Shown: positions 24,051-36,000 of the stretch, piece by piece
Position numbering within the stretch: position 1 is the stretch's first letter
Layout of the letters: every line of letters begins with the position of its first letter
Assembly (NCBI GenBank): GCA_028554755.1
Contig: JAPTOF010000017.1
Location: 1,736,001-1,800,000 of the forward strand
Length of the DNA: 64,000 nt
From: Cordia subcordata
Taxonomy: Eukaryota > Streptophyta > Magnoliopsida > Boraginales > Cordiaceae
Direction of reading: 5' to 3'
Notes under the pieces: generated by a model
Databases searched by the model: none
Seen by the model: only the letters and a program-made list of their open reading frames with translations
Told to the model about the DNA's origin: nothing
Program-made: the position numbers and the translations under genes

Positions 24051-25760
24051 TGTAATCGTAATCATAATTTACCATTTCCATTTCATGAAGAATGTGCTGT
24101 TTGCTCCACAACCTATCGTCATCTCACGATAAAACAACGATATCGTGTTGTATAACACTGATATAGTATGGTCAAAGATCTCAAAGGATGAAAATTTTGA
24201 TGTTGTGTTCTGATAATCCCTTCTGACATTCATGGCGTATGTGATGGATGAAGTCCTATTCCAGTAAACGTTGACCAGATTATTGTCATAGACTTTAAAA
24301 GCAGCATGTCGTGCTAACATATCCTATTCAATATAATTTATACAGTTAGCAAACTTCCACATCCCCACCCTTTTTCCAAACACATTGGTGTTCATTTTTT
24401 ATAAGTTATAAGCTTTTCCAACAAAATCATAGATTCAGTATCCGTGTATACCAATGGATTTTTTATTACAAAGTAGGCATATTTTCTAAAACAATCAAGT
24501 AAACAAAAGAAAATAATGCACATATAATGCTTTAATATAATGCACATATGCACTATTAATATTATATAATAAAATTTTAAACAATTAATATAACTAAATA
24601 TATACCTGATTTTACACAAATCAAAAATATGGGCATGATGAATATTTGGTATATGATCACGTAACTCATAAAAAACTCTAAATGACTTCAAGTCTTCTTC
24701 AACTACAATGTTGGTCAAAGCTGACGACATGTTGAACAATCAATTTCAATGATTTGATGACGTCTTTTATTTGTTGTTCAGTACAGTAGTTATAAATTAA
24801 AAATAAGAGGTTTAACTACTTCATTTATAAGGGGGAAAACCATAGATGACTTATTAATTTATCTATCCATTTATTTGTTTACTTTTTTAATTAAAAAATA
24901 AAAGAAATGTTTACCATTTTCCACAAATTCACCATGAATAGTTACTGTGTCACCATCCACTTGAACGCTTTCCCCTAAGTTAGGGAGCACATCCGAGAAT
25001 ATGTAAGTTCACAAATACCCTCGGGAAGACGGACCTATATAAATATAAATAAATTAAATTAAATATAACAAAAATAATATAATATTTAAAAAACTAAAAA
25101 TATATAAAATAATAAATAAAAACAATTTTATACCTCATCACACGACATAAGAGATCCGTTATCCCGACTTCATGAGGCTGCTCTGGTGTTGTCAACCATA
25201 ACCAGATGGAATCCCTTACCCCATAAGTTCACCAGATGTAGAGACTACATTAAAATGAAAAAAGCAAAAGAAATAAGTATTAAGTATCAAAGCATTATTA
25301 TTTTATTTTTCGCTTCTTTCTCTCCAACACAATGCATGGCTCAATGTGTTAGTAACTCAATACACCTTCCTCGTCTATTTTTATACCACCTCAGAAATAT
25401 GAGGTGGTCTAGCTAGTTAGGCTCTCTGGACTAGACGAGGCACAGGTCTCCCATAGCGATCCACCCTAAATTAATTCATGGTTAATCTCAACACAGCTCT
25501 TTCTCCCAATGATGAGGTGCAAGTCTCTATGCATCCATTTGTGATTGTTGTTACTAAAATTTGTGGTAAATGTAGGAGAGAAACGGGCACAAAACATGAT
25601 AATATAGAAAAATAGGACAATAATAAGACGTAAGGAAAAATGGTAAGAAGTTAATGGCGTAGTAAGAGAATTGCAAGGATAAGAAGTATTTCTAGATAAT
25701 GATAATGTCATGAACAACTCCTTGAAGCCCTCAATGTTCACAATTTATGAGCAAATGAAT
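24045..25760. repeat. Repeat module copy 3 with long 3' extension (duplication copy A)
   Basis: The module proper runs to about 24490. The extension to about 25760 is repeated at 27360-28630 with an offset of about 2.87 kb. Shared blocks: the exon-like stretch at 24595-24730, a block with AGTTACTGTGTCACCATCCA, and a block ending in a 91-codon minus-strand frame (25741-25466, MNIEGFKELFMTLSLSRNTS). That frame reappears at 28607-28332. Function unknown. Confidence 0.85.
24595..24731 (-). other. Exon-like unrecognised coding stretch
   Basis: On the minus strand ATG (about 24731) opens a frame reading MSSALTNIVVEEDLKSFRVF, then YELRDHIPNIHHAHIFDLCK, followed by a GTATATAT donor-like site. The stretch has protein-like composition, unlike its surroundings. 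The duplicate at about 27610-27490 keeps much of the wording but is damaged. No domain is recognised. It may be a first exon of the gene whose relics fill this array. Confidence 0.35.
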
Positions 25761-25964
25761 GGCAAAAGAACACATCTTCTCCCCATTGGCCTCATTCTAC
25801 CTTGTCTTATATATTATCTACAAATTTCTTGTGGTTTGCATTTAAAACACTATAAAATAAATTATTGATATATACTATAGAGATCTGGTAAATAACAATA
25901 CTCTCATATTAGTTGCAATTTAAGCAAATAACAATACTCATATTAGTTGCAATTTTAATATGAT

Positions 25965-26040
25965 AAAATAAAAAGATAACAATAATAATAATAACACTAA
26001 GAATAATAATAACAACAACAACAGCAATCACAATCCTAAT
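25965..26040. repeat. (AAT/AAC)n microsatellite heading module 4
   Basis: Short AAT/AAC tract directly upstream of module 4. Confidence 0.85.
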
Positions 26041-26640
26041 TGTAATCGTAATCATAATTTACCATTTCCATTTAATAAAGAATGTGCTGCTTGGCCCAAA
26101 ACCTGTCGTCATCTCACAATAAAACAATGGTATCATGTTGTATAACACTAATACATTATGGTCAAAGATCTCAAAGGATGAAAAATTTGATATTGTGTTT
26201 TGATAATGCCTTTTGACATTCATGGCGTATGTGATGTATGAAGACCTATTCCAATAAACGTTGACCTGATTGTTATCATAGACTTTAACAGTATGTCGTG
26301 CTAACATATCCTACTCAATATAGTTTATACAGTTAGCAAACGTCCACATCCGCACCCTTTTTCCAAACACATTGGTGTTCATTTTTGATAAGTTATAATA
26401 TTTTTTCAACAAAATCATAGATTCAGTATCCGTTACACTAATGGATTTTTTATGACAAAGTAGGCATATTTTCTAAAATAATCAAGCAACATAAGAAAAT
26501 AGTGCACATATAATGCTTTAATATATGTGCTTTAATATAATGCACATATACACTATTAATATTGTATAATAAAATTTTAAACAATTAATATAACTAAATA
26601 TATACTTGAGTTTACACAAATCGAAAATATGATTTTATAC
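26040..26640. repeat. Repeat module, copy 4
   Basis: Same word order as the other modules. An 82-codon minus-strand frame is open (26307-26059, MLARHTVKVYDNNQVNVYWN). The similarity continues to about 26630 and then stops short of the exon-like stretch present after modules 3 and 5. Confidence 0.85.
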
Positions 26641-26764
26641 AAGTCATATATATCTACAGGAAATTATGCAGATAGAAGTGGAACAACGATTATGCAGCAT
26701 TCATCAAACGGACGAAAAATCTCATATTAGTTGCAATTTTAGTATGATAAAATAAAGAAATCGC

Positions 26765-26930
26765 GATAACAATAATAATAATAACAATAATAACACTAAG
26801 AATAATAATAATAACAACAATAATAATAACAAGAACAACAACAACAATAATAATGACCACATCAATAACAATCACAATAATAATAATAATAACAACAACA
26901 ATCATAATCTTGATTGTAATCATAATCATA
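26765..26930. repeat. (AAT/AAC)n microsatellite heading module 5
   Basis: AAT/AAC tract upstream of module 5, ending in ATCATAATC words like the other tracts. Confidence 0.9.
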
Positions 26931-28630
26931 ATCATAATTTACCATTTCCATTTCATAAAGAATATGCTACTTGGCCCAAAACCTATCGCCATCTCACGAT
27001 AAAATAACGGTATCATGTTATATAACACTGATACAATATAGTCAAAGATCTCGAAGGATGAAAAATTTGATATCGTGTTCTGATAATGCCTTTTGACTTT
27101 CATGGCGTATGTGATAGATAAAGTCCTATTCCAGTAAACGTTGACCTGATTGTCGTCATAGACTTTAACAGTATGTAGTGCTAACATATCTGCTCAATAT
27201 CGTTTATACAGTTAGCAAATTTTCACATCTGCACCCTTTTTTCAAACACGTTGGTGTTTATTCTTGATAAGTTCTAAGCTTTGTCCAACAAAATCATAGA
27301 TTCAGTATCCGTGTACATTAATGGATTTTTTATGACAAAGTAGGCATATTTTCTAAAACAATCAAGCAACAAAAGAAAATAATGCACTTATAATGCTTTA
27401 ATATATGCGCTTCAATATAATATACATATGCACTATTAATATTATATACTAAAATTTTAAACATATAATATAACTAAATATATACATGATTTTATGCAAA
27501 TCTAAAATATGGGCGTTGTGAATCTCTAGTACATGATTTCATAACTCATAAAAACTCTAAATGACTTCAAGTCTTCTTTGACTATAACGTTGTTTAAAGT
27601 TGACAACATGTTGAACAATCAATTTCAATTCTTTGATGGCGTCTTTCATTTGTTGTTCAGTAGCCATAAATTAAAAATAAAAGGTTTACTACTCCGTTTT
27701 TAAGGGGACAAAACATGGATGACTTATTAAATTTATCTATCTATTTATTTATTTAATTTTTTAATTAAAAATGTTTATCATTTTCCACAGAATCACCATG
27801 AATAGTTATTGTGTCACCATCCACTTGAATGCTTTCCCCTAAGTTGGGGAACACACATTTGAGAATATGTAAGTTCACTTATACCCTCTAGAAGATGGGC
27901 CTATATAAATACGAATAAAATAAAATAAAATAAATATAACATAAATAATATAATATTTAAAAAACTAAAAATATATAAAATAATAAATAAAAACATTTTT
28001 ATACCTCATCAAACGACGGAAGAGGTCCGTCATCACGATTTCAGGAGGCTGCTCTGATGGTGTCATCCGTAATCAGATGGAATCCATTTCCCCTTAAGTC
28101 CACTGATGTAGAGTCTATATTAAAATTAAAAAAGCAAAAGAAATAAGTATTAAGAATCAAAGCATTTTTTTTTTTTTGCTTCTTTCCTTCCAACTCAATA
28201 CATGGCCCAATGTGTTAATAACTCAATACACCTTCCTTATCTATTTTCATACCACCTTAGAAATATGAGGTGGTCTGGATAGTTAGGCTCTCTGGACCAG
28301 ACGAGGCACAGGTCTCCTATAGTGACCCATCCTAAATTAATTCATGGTTAATCTCAACACAGCTCTTTTTCCCAATGATGAGGTGTTGGTTTCCGGGCAT
28401 CCATCCGTGGTTGTTGTTATTGAAATTTGTGGTAAGTGTAGGAGAGAAACGGGCACAAAACATGATAATATAGAAAAATTGGACAATAATGAGACGTAAG
28501 AAAAAATAGAAAAAACTTAATGGCATAGTAAGAAAATTATAGAGAAAAGAAGTATTTCTAGATAATGATAATGTCACAAACAACTCCTTGAAGCCCTTAA
28601 TGTTCACAATTTATGAGCAAAAGAATGGTA
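26920..28630. repeat. Repeat module copy 5 with long extension (duplication copy B)
   Basis: Tandem partner of 24045-25760, offset about 2.87 kb. It keeps an 82-codon minus-strand frame (27187-26939) and a 91-codon one (28607-28332). Substitutions and small indels are spread evenly, which fits an old duplication without strong coding constraint. Confidence 0.85.
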
Positions 28631-28639
28631 GAAGAACGT

Positions 28640-30574
28640 GATCACTAATAAATTATTTGAGCTATGATGTTTCCCGATGATGTAGATCACCAATCTTTTG
28701 AAAAGTTAAATAGAAGATAGTAGAGTAAATGTAGTTGCTTTCTTTTTGTTTCACTCCTTCTCAGAGTACCTAAATTATGTTTCTCTTCAAGATTAGGGAA
28801 CCATTTATGTAAGATCAGGGAACCATTTATATACAATATTGTGCAAGCTGGCATATAACGTGACAATCCCATTAAAAACAGCTCCAATTAAATAAACAAT
28901 TCAAGAAGTCCTTACCTAGCATGCCTAACTAGACTGAACACTAAATTGTATTCATCAAAAGAATTCAAAGTACTTATGCATGACAGAGAAGATTATCAAC
29001 TCAAAACTCGCATCAATGTGAAAAGAATCTGAAGGAGTTAGAAGGGTTTGTTGTAATGGTGCTTTGGCATTGCCATTTTCTTGGATCATTCAAGAGATAC
29101 AATTATTAGTTCATTCACCTTATGAGAAACCACCTTATAAACTTGCATAATCATCCACGAATGCAACAAGAATAAATTACTCAAGCATGAATTTTGTAGC
29201 AATCTTGATCTATTTGAAAGTAGTTAAAAGTCATATGCCCATATAACCTCTTTCTACAAGCTTATGAATCACTTGGAGTGAACAAGAAAAATGGTTCATG
29301 CAGAGAACATCAAATAAAGCCTCCTCCATTTATGGAAGACTCATAGAGAACAAGTAACCAAATATTACACCACTTGCTGAATAGAAATTCCACGAAAGAT
29401 CGTTCAAAAATAAGTACTAGTATGCTCCTTAGATATCGATCACTTCCCTGACAAATTTACGTACTTGGTAATATTTAAAATATCCCTTCAAAAGATTCGC
29501 CAGAAAAGAGTACTTGCGTAGCATAGTGTGATAAAGTTATTTTAAAGCTTACCCATATAGCAAACAAGCACGGATTGATTATAGTGGAACAAACTTGGAT
29601 CTTAATTAGTAAAAAAGAAGATGCCCATAAATAGTGTTGATTACTTGATTGCCACCAAACTCTAAGTCAAATTTCATTCCTAATTTAGCAAAGCAAGAAT
29701 AAAGAAACTAGACATGTGTGAGAAGTTCTTCTCTACTGTCTATATATTGGTAAAAGCTACAATTGTTGAAGTCTCTATATAAATATATATAAATTTTAAT
29801 TGCAAAAATATAACATTTCAAATAGCAAACAAAGATCACTATCTATTAAGCAAAACACTAGTGAGAAGTTATATGAAAACTAATAGGCAACAAAATGAAC
29901 TATTAATTATTGATGATAAAGAGGAATGGCAAGGAATCTTCTTCTCAAAAAGTGTGTCTCTGTAGTCAGCAAGTTTGTTCATATGAAAAATGAATATAGG
30001 AACAAAAATTGTACTTGAATAACAATCAATCCACTTAGCTTTTTCTAATCAAATTTGACTACATAAATGATAAATAAATAACTTGTTGTTACTCATTTTA
30101 AATTGTTATTTTGATTTGGAAAAATAATATTTTAGATTCATGCACATGATTTCATGAGAGATTCAATCTCTATAAGTGAAGTTTTTTGAAGTTGAAAGTT
30201 ATCGAGACTTCTCTTTCAATATTAAATAGAATCAAGTGAAGAACAAAGGAAAATGAAAAACTGGCTATATACAAGATATGTGTCCTCAAATAGTAGCCAA
30301 TTTTATGATCACAAAATCTGAAACACCATTTAAAACAACACATAGACAAAACTTCAGAAAAAGATTCACAGAGATTAATGCTAGCATTCAGAAGATTTAT
30401 TATTGCTTACTGGATATGATAAACATTGCTAAACAGTTGATTTAATGCTGTAACATTGGAATCCAAGTGGCACATAAACAAGGGGAAAAATCTATTTCAG
30501 ACCATATAATTATTTGGCTCAAAAATCTAATTAACAACGCTTAAAAGAACTATCAGATAAGTTCAATACCATAT
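28640..30574. other. No gene recognised
   Basis: AT-rich intergenic DNA with one unsupported 66-codon minus frame (28687-28887). Confidence 0.4.
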
Positions 30575-32524
30575 TGTTGGGTTTATAATACATATATAAT
30601 TTTGATGATAATAGATTAAGAAAACTTGTGATTATCAACTGTGTTAATCCTAATATGTTTATATACTTAAATACACACTTGTTTGACTTTAGGATTGATT
30701 GTTTACATCTTTATATGGTAAATATATTTATACATAATCTTTATAAGTGAAATATTGACTTATTGGAGTGAATGCATTAAACGTAAATTGGATTGATTGA
30801 GATACAAGTTTTTGGATATGTTGAAATTAGATTGATTATGATTGGATATTTGAATGTTGGCATTATATGATTTGCAATTAATGTTTTGATGATGTAAATA
30901 AAAGATTAGACATGATTCATAATGATGTGTTTTGATATAAACATGAGTTAGATAAATTATATGGCTATGAATGAAAGCGATGAGCTTTTGATAAGTTATA
31001 TAAATTGCTTGAAATCCAATGCATGAATTTTTCTATGGATTGAATGCATCATAAGGTTTATATATGGATTATTCCCTTTTGAGGGGCTATGTTTTTGCAA
31101 AGTATAATCTTATAGAAGTTTGTGAAAAAGCTCATGGATTTGAGAATAAAAGATAGATGTCCATACATGAAAAATCCCAAGTAAAAGACAAAGGGAGATA
31201 TAAGGCCAGAGACAGTAAAGTTATAAGGGGTGCCGGCTCATTTGTTATATTATTGCTCTATGTTGTGTATACCCTTGAGTTCACACTTGAAGCTCAAAAT
31301 CCTTCAAAATCTTTTTTAATTCTCAACATCTATTTTTTCCAAAATCATATTTCAATCCTCAAAACATGTTTTTCAGAAGTCACAAATTTGCATCTTGAAA
31401 TCTTTTGAGAAAACAATTGATTGCTTACCTTTGGAAAGTTTTTTAAAAGCAAATCTTTGACTTTCTCTTTCATTTTGAAATTATTCTATTTTGTCAAATC
31501 TTCTTGAGTTTCAAAAAGTCTTTCAAATATGCTTTCAAACATTCCTTTTTGATTTTGAACCCTCTTTATTGTCTTTTAAAATCTCTAAATTTTTGTTCTG
31601 TAAAAAAGGATTCAAAGGAAATCTGAAAAAGGGCAAAAATAGTGTTTTTCTGGTATAAGTTGGAACCCCCAGTTGGGCTTCTGACTAGGACCCAGTGCGA
31701 CTGCCCTTGAATTGCTATCTCTTGGACCCTGCCAAACTTCCAGGCCGAGCGAGCGACTTGTGGAATTGGGAGTAGGCAAATGTTAGAGGTCTTGGCCAGA
31801 CTTTGCACTGATCAACCGACTCTATTGACCGACATTGACTTCTTGTGTTTGAAAAATAGCCGTTTTAACTTGTTTTTGTCAAGTTTTTCAACTCTCTCAC
31901 ACCATATAAGATTTTCTCTCATACTTGACATATTTATGGCTATTCATATCACTATATATACTCCAATCTAAAGCTTCTAAATTATCACTTTGAGCATTAC
32001 AAACGTATTGAGCTTTAGGTTGTTGTTGTTTTCTGAGTTATACACTTTCATATTCTTTTGAATGAACTATTAAGCAACACTTATATTTCTTGTTTTCAAT
32101 TATCATGTGAATTTACACTCCATAGTTAGGATATAATTGAGATTGAACTTTAAGCTAGAGAGGGGTGGAGAAATCCTTAGTAAGGTGCTTTTACTTGGAT
32201 TCTTTGAATAAGGTGCTTCAAAAAGTTGTAACAAGTTAGTTTATACTACACCAACATTTGAAGGAATATCTATAGTGAAGGACGGTGAAATCCTAATGGG
32301 AGAATCCTTAAGCGGTGGCTGAACCACCTAAAAATCTGGTGCATTCTATTCCTTTCTCTTCCTACTTTAATTGTTTTCATATTTCTTGCAACCTGTTTGA
32401 TAAATTGCTTGTGTAAAGCGCATTCATTATCTTGTATTCGAAGTTGCATTAAATCAATTATATTTTCCAAAAAAAATAACATAATCTTAATTCACCCCTC
32501 TTAAGATTATTTGCCACTTTAACA
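30575..32524 (+). mobile_element. Copia LTR (SIRE/Angela-like), apparently solo
   Basis: Starts TGTTGGGTTTATAATAC and ends CCACTTTAACA, so the tips TGTT/AACA pair. Toward the 3' end it has the phrase AAGCGGTGGCTGAACCACC followed by AAAATCTGGTGCATT, and then TTCACCCCTCTTAAG close to the end. These are typical of the transcribed part of long Copia LTRs. No primer-binding site or internal coding region follows; a microsatellite begins at once. A five-base target duplication is not clear (CATAT against ATAAT). The open frame at 31157-31408 is inside the LTR and is not called. Confidence 0.7.
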
Positions 32525-32605
32525 ATAATAACAATAACAATAATAATAATAACAGCAACAGCGACGACAACGACAACAACAACAACAACAACAAATAATA
32601 ATAAC
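32525..32605. repeat. (AAT/AAC)n microsatellite abutting the LTR end
   Basis: AAT/AAC triplets with GACGAC variants start directly at the LTR's terminal AACA. Confidence 0.9.
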
Positions 32606-33005
32606 AACGTAATATAACTATCTCGATATGTAAACAACAATCAACTACTTGAACAATATCAACAACCCTAACAGCTGTTGGTACCCAACAAACCTTAAAA
32701 ATATTTTTTATAAGAGTATAATATTATAACATATTAAATGTTGTAAGATGAAAAATATTTCTTTATAATTATATTACACATTAAATGTTGTAAGATGAAA
32801 TTTATGTCACATTGCAGCTACTAGTTATACATATAAACACCAACAAAGCCCGCACCCCCAACCCACTTGCTCCTATACAAAAACAAGAACCTCCCGCTCT
32901 TTTTCACTCCGAAAACCCCTACTTCCTCTCTCTCACTCACTGTCACATTCGCATCACAGAAGTTTTCTCCTCGTAGTATAATTAACACAAAAATTAGTTG
33001 AAGAA
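32606..33005 (+). promoter_or_regulatory. Upstream region and 5' leader of the APC6 gene
   Basis: Contains a local repeat of AACATATTAAATGTTGTAAG / CACATTAAATGTTGTAAG (32739 and 32776) and then a CT-rich leader (CCTCTCTCTCACTCACTGTC near 32924) typical of plant 5' untranslated regions. No TATA box can be assigned with confidence. Confidence 0.45.
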
Positions 33006-36000
33006 ATGAGGGAAGAAGATATAGAGAAGCTTCGGGGTGTGGTGAGGGACTGCGTAAGCAAGCATTTATACTCGTCTGCCATTTTCTTCGCCGATAAGGT
33101 CGCCGCCATCACTGCCGACCCTGCCGACATCTACATGCAGGCCCAAGCTCTCTTCCTCGGCCGCCATTATCGCCATGCTTTTCACCTCCTCAACGCCTCC
33201 CACATCGTCCTCCGCGATCTCCGTTTCCGCTACCTTGCTGCCAAATGTCTTGTAAGCGCTCTCTCTCTGTGTCTCTCCCCCCTCTCTATATATGCATTGA
33301 AACAAACGATTTGTTCTTTATATCTGGGCTTGCACGTGCTTTGGATGCGCATATATCATTAGCTCTGAAGATTGTTTGTTAAAATATTGACAACCCTTTT
33401 GCTTAATTGGGGTTTTAGGGTTTAAGGTTTTTAATATTAATTTGGATGATTTGTTTTAATGCAAAGAAATGTAATTAGTTTTCGTTTTTAATGAACTTTT
33501 TAAAAAATTTTGGTTCTTAATAAGGAAAACTCAGTTTCTTTTGCGAAAGATCCAGTGGAATGGTGCATAGGTTGAAGTCAATTTGGAAAAGAACTAATCT
33601 TTTTGTGTAAAACTGTTAAGAGAATGTGGGTTTGTGTCATGGGCTAAGGTTGGTAATTCCATTAGAAAAACAAGGGCTGTTTAGATTATATCCGTCCTGG
33701 GTTTCAATTTACTTTGAAAGTATTGGAGACTAAAGAAATTGACTGTATGTCTATAGATTAGGGTGGGAAAAGGAAAGGAAAAGGAAGGGAAATACCTTTA
33801 TCTTATCCAAGTTTTGTCAGTTTCAAGTTTCACGTTGGACCCTGCCGATAACACCCTTTTGCTCAAAGGCTTTAGCATTCCAGTCAACATCAAGTCCAGA
33901 AAAATTCTGGTGGTTAGATTTTTAGAAGGAAAGGCAGTCACATGAAGGTAGAAAAGGTTTTAAACCCCAAAAAGAAAAGAACTTTTGCACATGAACCTTC
34001 CCCTGGGACATCTCCAGGGAGAGTATATAAGCACACACGCACACACACACACACATACACACACTTCTGCATGTGATTTTAGAGGCAGTTTTCTGAAAGA
34101 TTACAGCATTATACATTCTGGGATGTATTCAGTTGAGATATTGAGCCCCATACTTTTTCCTTTTTTTTTCTAACTTGAGTTCCACATCTTTGAAGTGCTT
34201 AAAATTTCTATCTTGTGGTTGTCTAGATTAATATCCATTATCACTGGATCATAGTTTCTTCTTTTTAGTTTCTTTAGTTGTGAGCCCATTCATCAATCTA
34301 TACAAAGAATCTGCTATAGTTTGATCGGTTTGATTTTTTCTTATAGTTTTTCTAAGGAAGAGTGGCCGTGGCACTTTAAGACCAAACTCCTGCAATATCC
34401 CCTTTGGTTGTCCTTCCTTGGCTTTAAAGCTCTTTTTATGCACTTAGGTATCTCTGGGATGATCTTTTTGGGAAGTGTACCTAAAATCTTATGCTTTGAG
34501 TACTGCTAGATTTCTATATATAACTTTTACCTAAGTATAAAATAGTTAATGCATTTTGGTTGTTTGTTGCTCTAATGCGTCAAGCTGGTACATGTTATTG
34601 CCTAACCTTGAGCAACTTTAAATTCATATGTTGCATTTGTCTTACTTATGTGTTGTGAGATTTGGTCTTGCAATAAATATTTTCTGCTCTTCTCCTTTTG
34701 AACTGTGGATATTCCTTAATCTATATTTACCTGATTAGGAGGAACTGAAGGAGTGGGATCAATGCCTGCTTATGCTTGGAGATGCTAACGTGGATGAGCA
34801 TGGAAATATTACTGACGTGAAGGATTGCAGTAGCATGTACTTGGATAAAGATGGTGAAGATCGTGAAATCAATGTAAGCATGCTGCTCAGTTACATGTCT
34901 CCCCCATGACTATGCATTAATACGTCAGTGATGTAATTGCTTTTTCTTCCCCCGCAGTTCAAGAGACAAAAAAGATGAAATTAGTTTAGTGCATGTGCAC
35001 ATCTAGCTAATTTTGTCATCATATATCAGACTGTTTGGCTGTAATATGAGTTTCAAATTATATTACCTACCTCACTATTGGAGACTGACAAGGAGAGAGA
35101 AATTTGCAAAAGCATTGGTAGTTATATTTACCAACAAATATCTAAAAATTATAGGCTATTGATTGGAAATAAGTTGTTCTTTCAATATCTTTAAGACCAG
35201 TCAACTCTGTCATCCACTGTTACCTGAGTTAGTATTCATCATGGTGATATCCTTACGATTATGACAGATTTTGTCAGCAATATGCTTTTTACGGGCCAAG
35301 GCATATGAAGCATTGGAGAATCGTGCACAAGCTCGTCTTTGGTGGGTCATCACATATATCTGAAATAGTTATCTAATTTTTGTTGCTCCTTTCTACATTG
35401 TTTACAACAGATGGCATTTCACTATTTTGTATCAGATGGCACACTCTCCTTGGATTGAGATTTCTCTTTTCCGTTACATTCAAATTTATGTGTACTTAAT
35501 GGATCATGGCTAGATTTTTTTTATTAGAAAAATAATAAGATGAGGTCAATGGAAGGCAAGATATCATGGTTCTATGTTCTTCCCCATTTTATTAGTCATT
35601 CGGCTTAAATGTGAAATGTTATTTACTAAATGTTTCCCTTTAGCAAAGTGGTAAATTTCACCTGAGATGCATCAGACCTTGTGGGTTATATAGTTCCTAT
35701 GTAATAAATATGGTATGTGGTGCTGCACTTGTGGCTCATGGTCCATCTGAGATATATGCTCTCTTGAAGTTGAAATGCTATATATATACTGCTAGAAGTG
35801 TTAGAAGTGGGAAATCTATGGATAATAATTGATCTGAAAGATTTAACCACTCCCTCCCAGGGCAGAAATGGTAAGCCGTTTGAAGTCCTGTCAGAGTCAG
35901 TTTCTCTGCCATTGATTTCCTGTGGTAATCTCTTTGTTCACAATTTTTCTTCATGTACGCTACAACTCTTGGGTGTTGAGCTTCCCTTGTTTAATATAGC

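Noticed and set aside
33922..34173. His/Thr-rich and Cys/Val-rich frames in APC6 intron 1
   Set aside because: Translated CA microsatellite within an intron.
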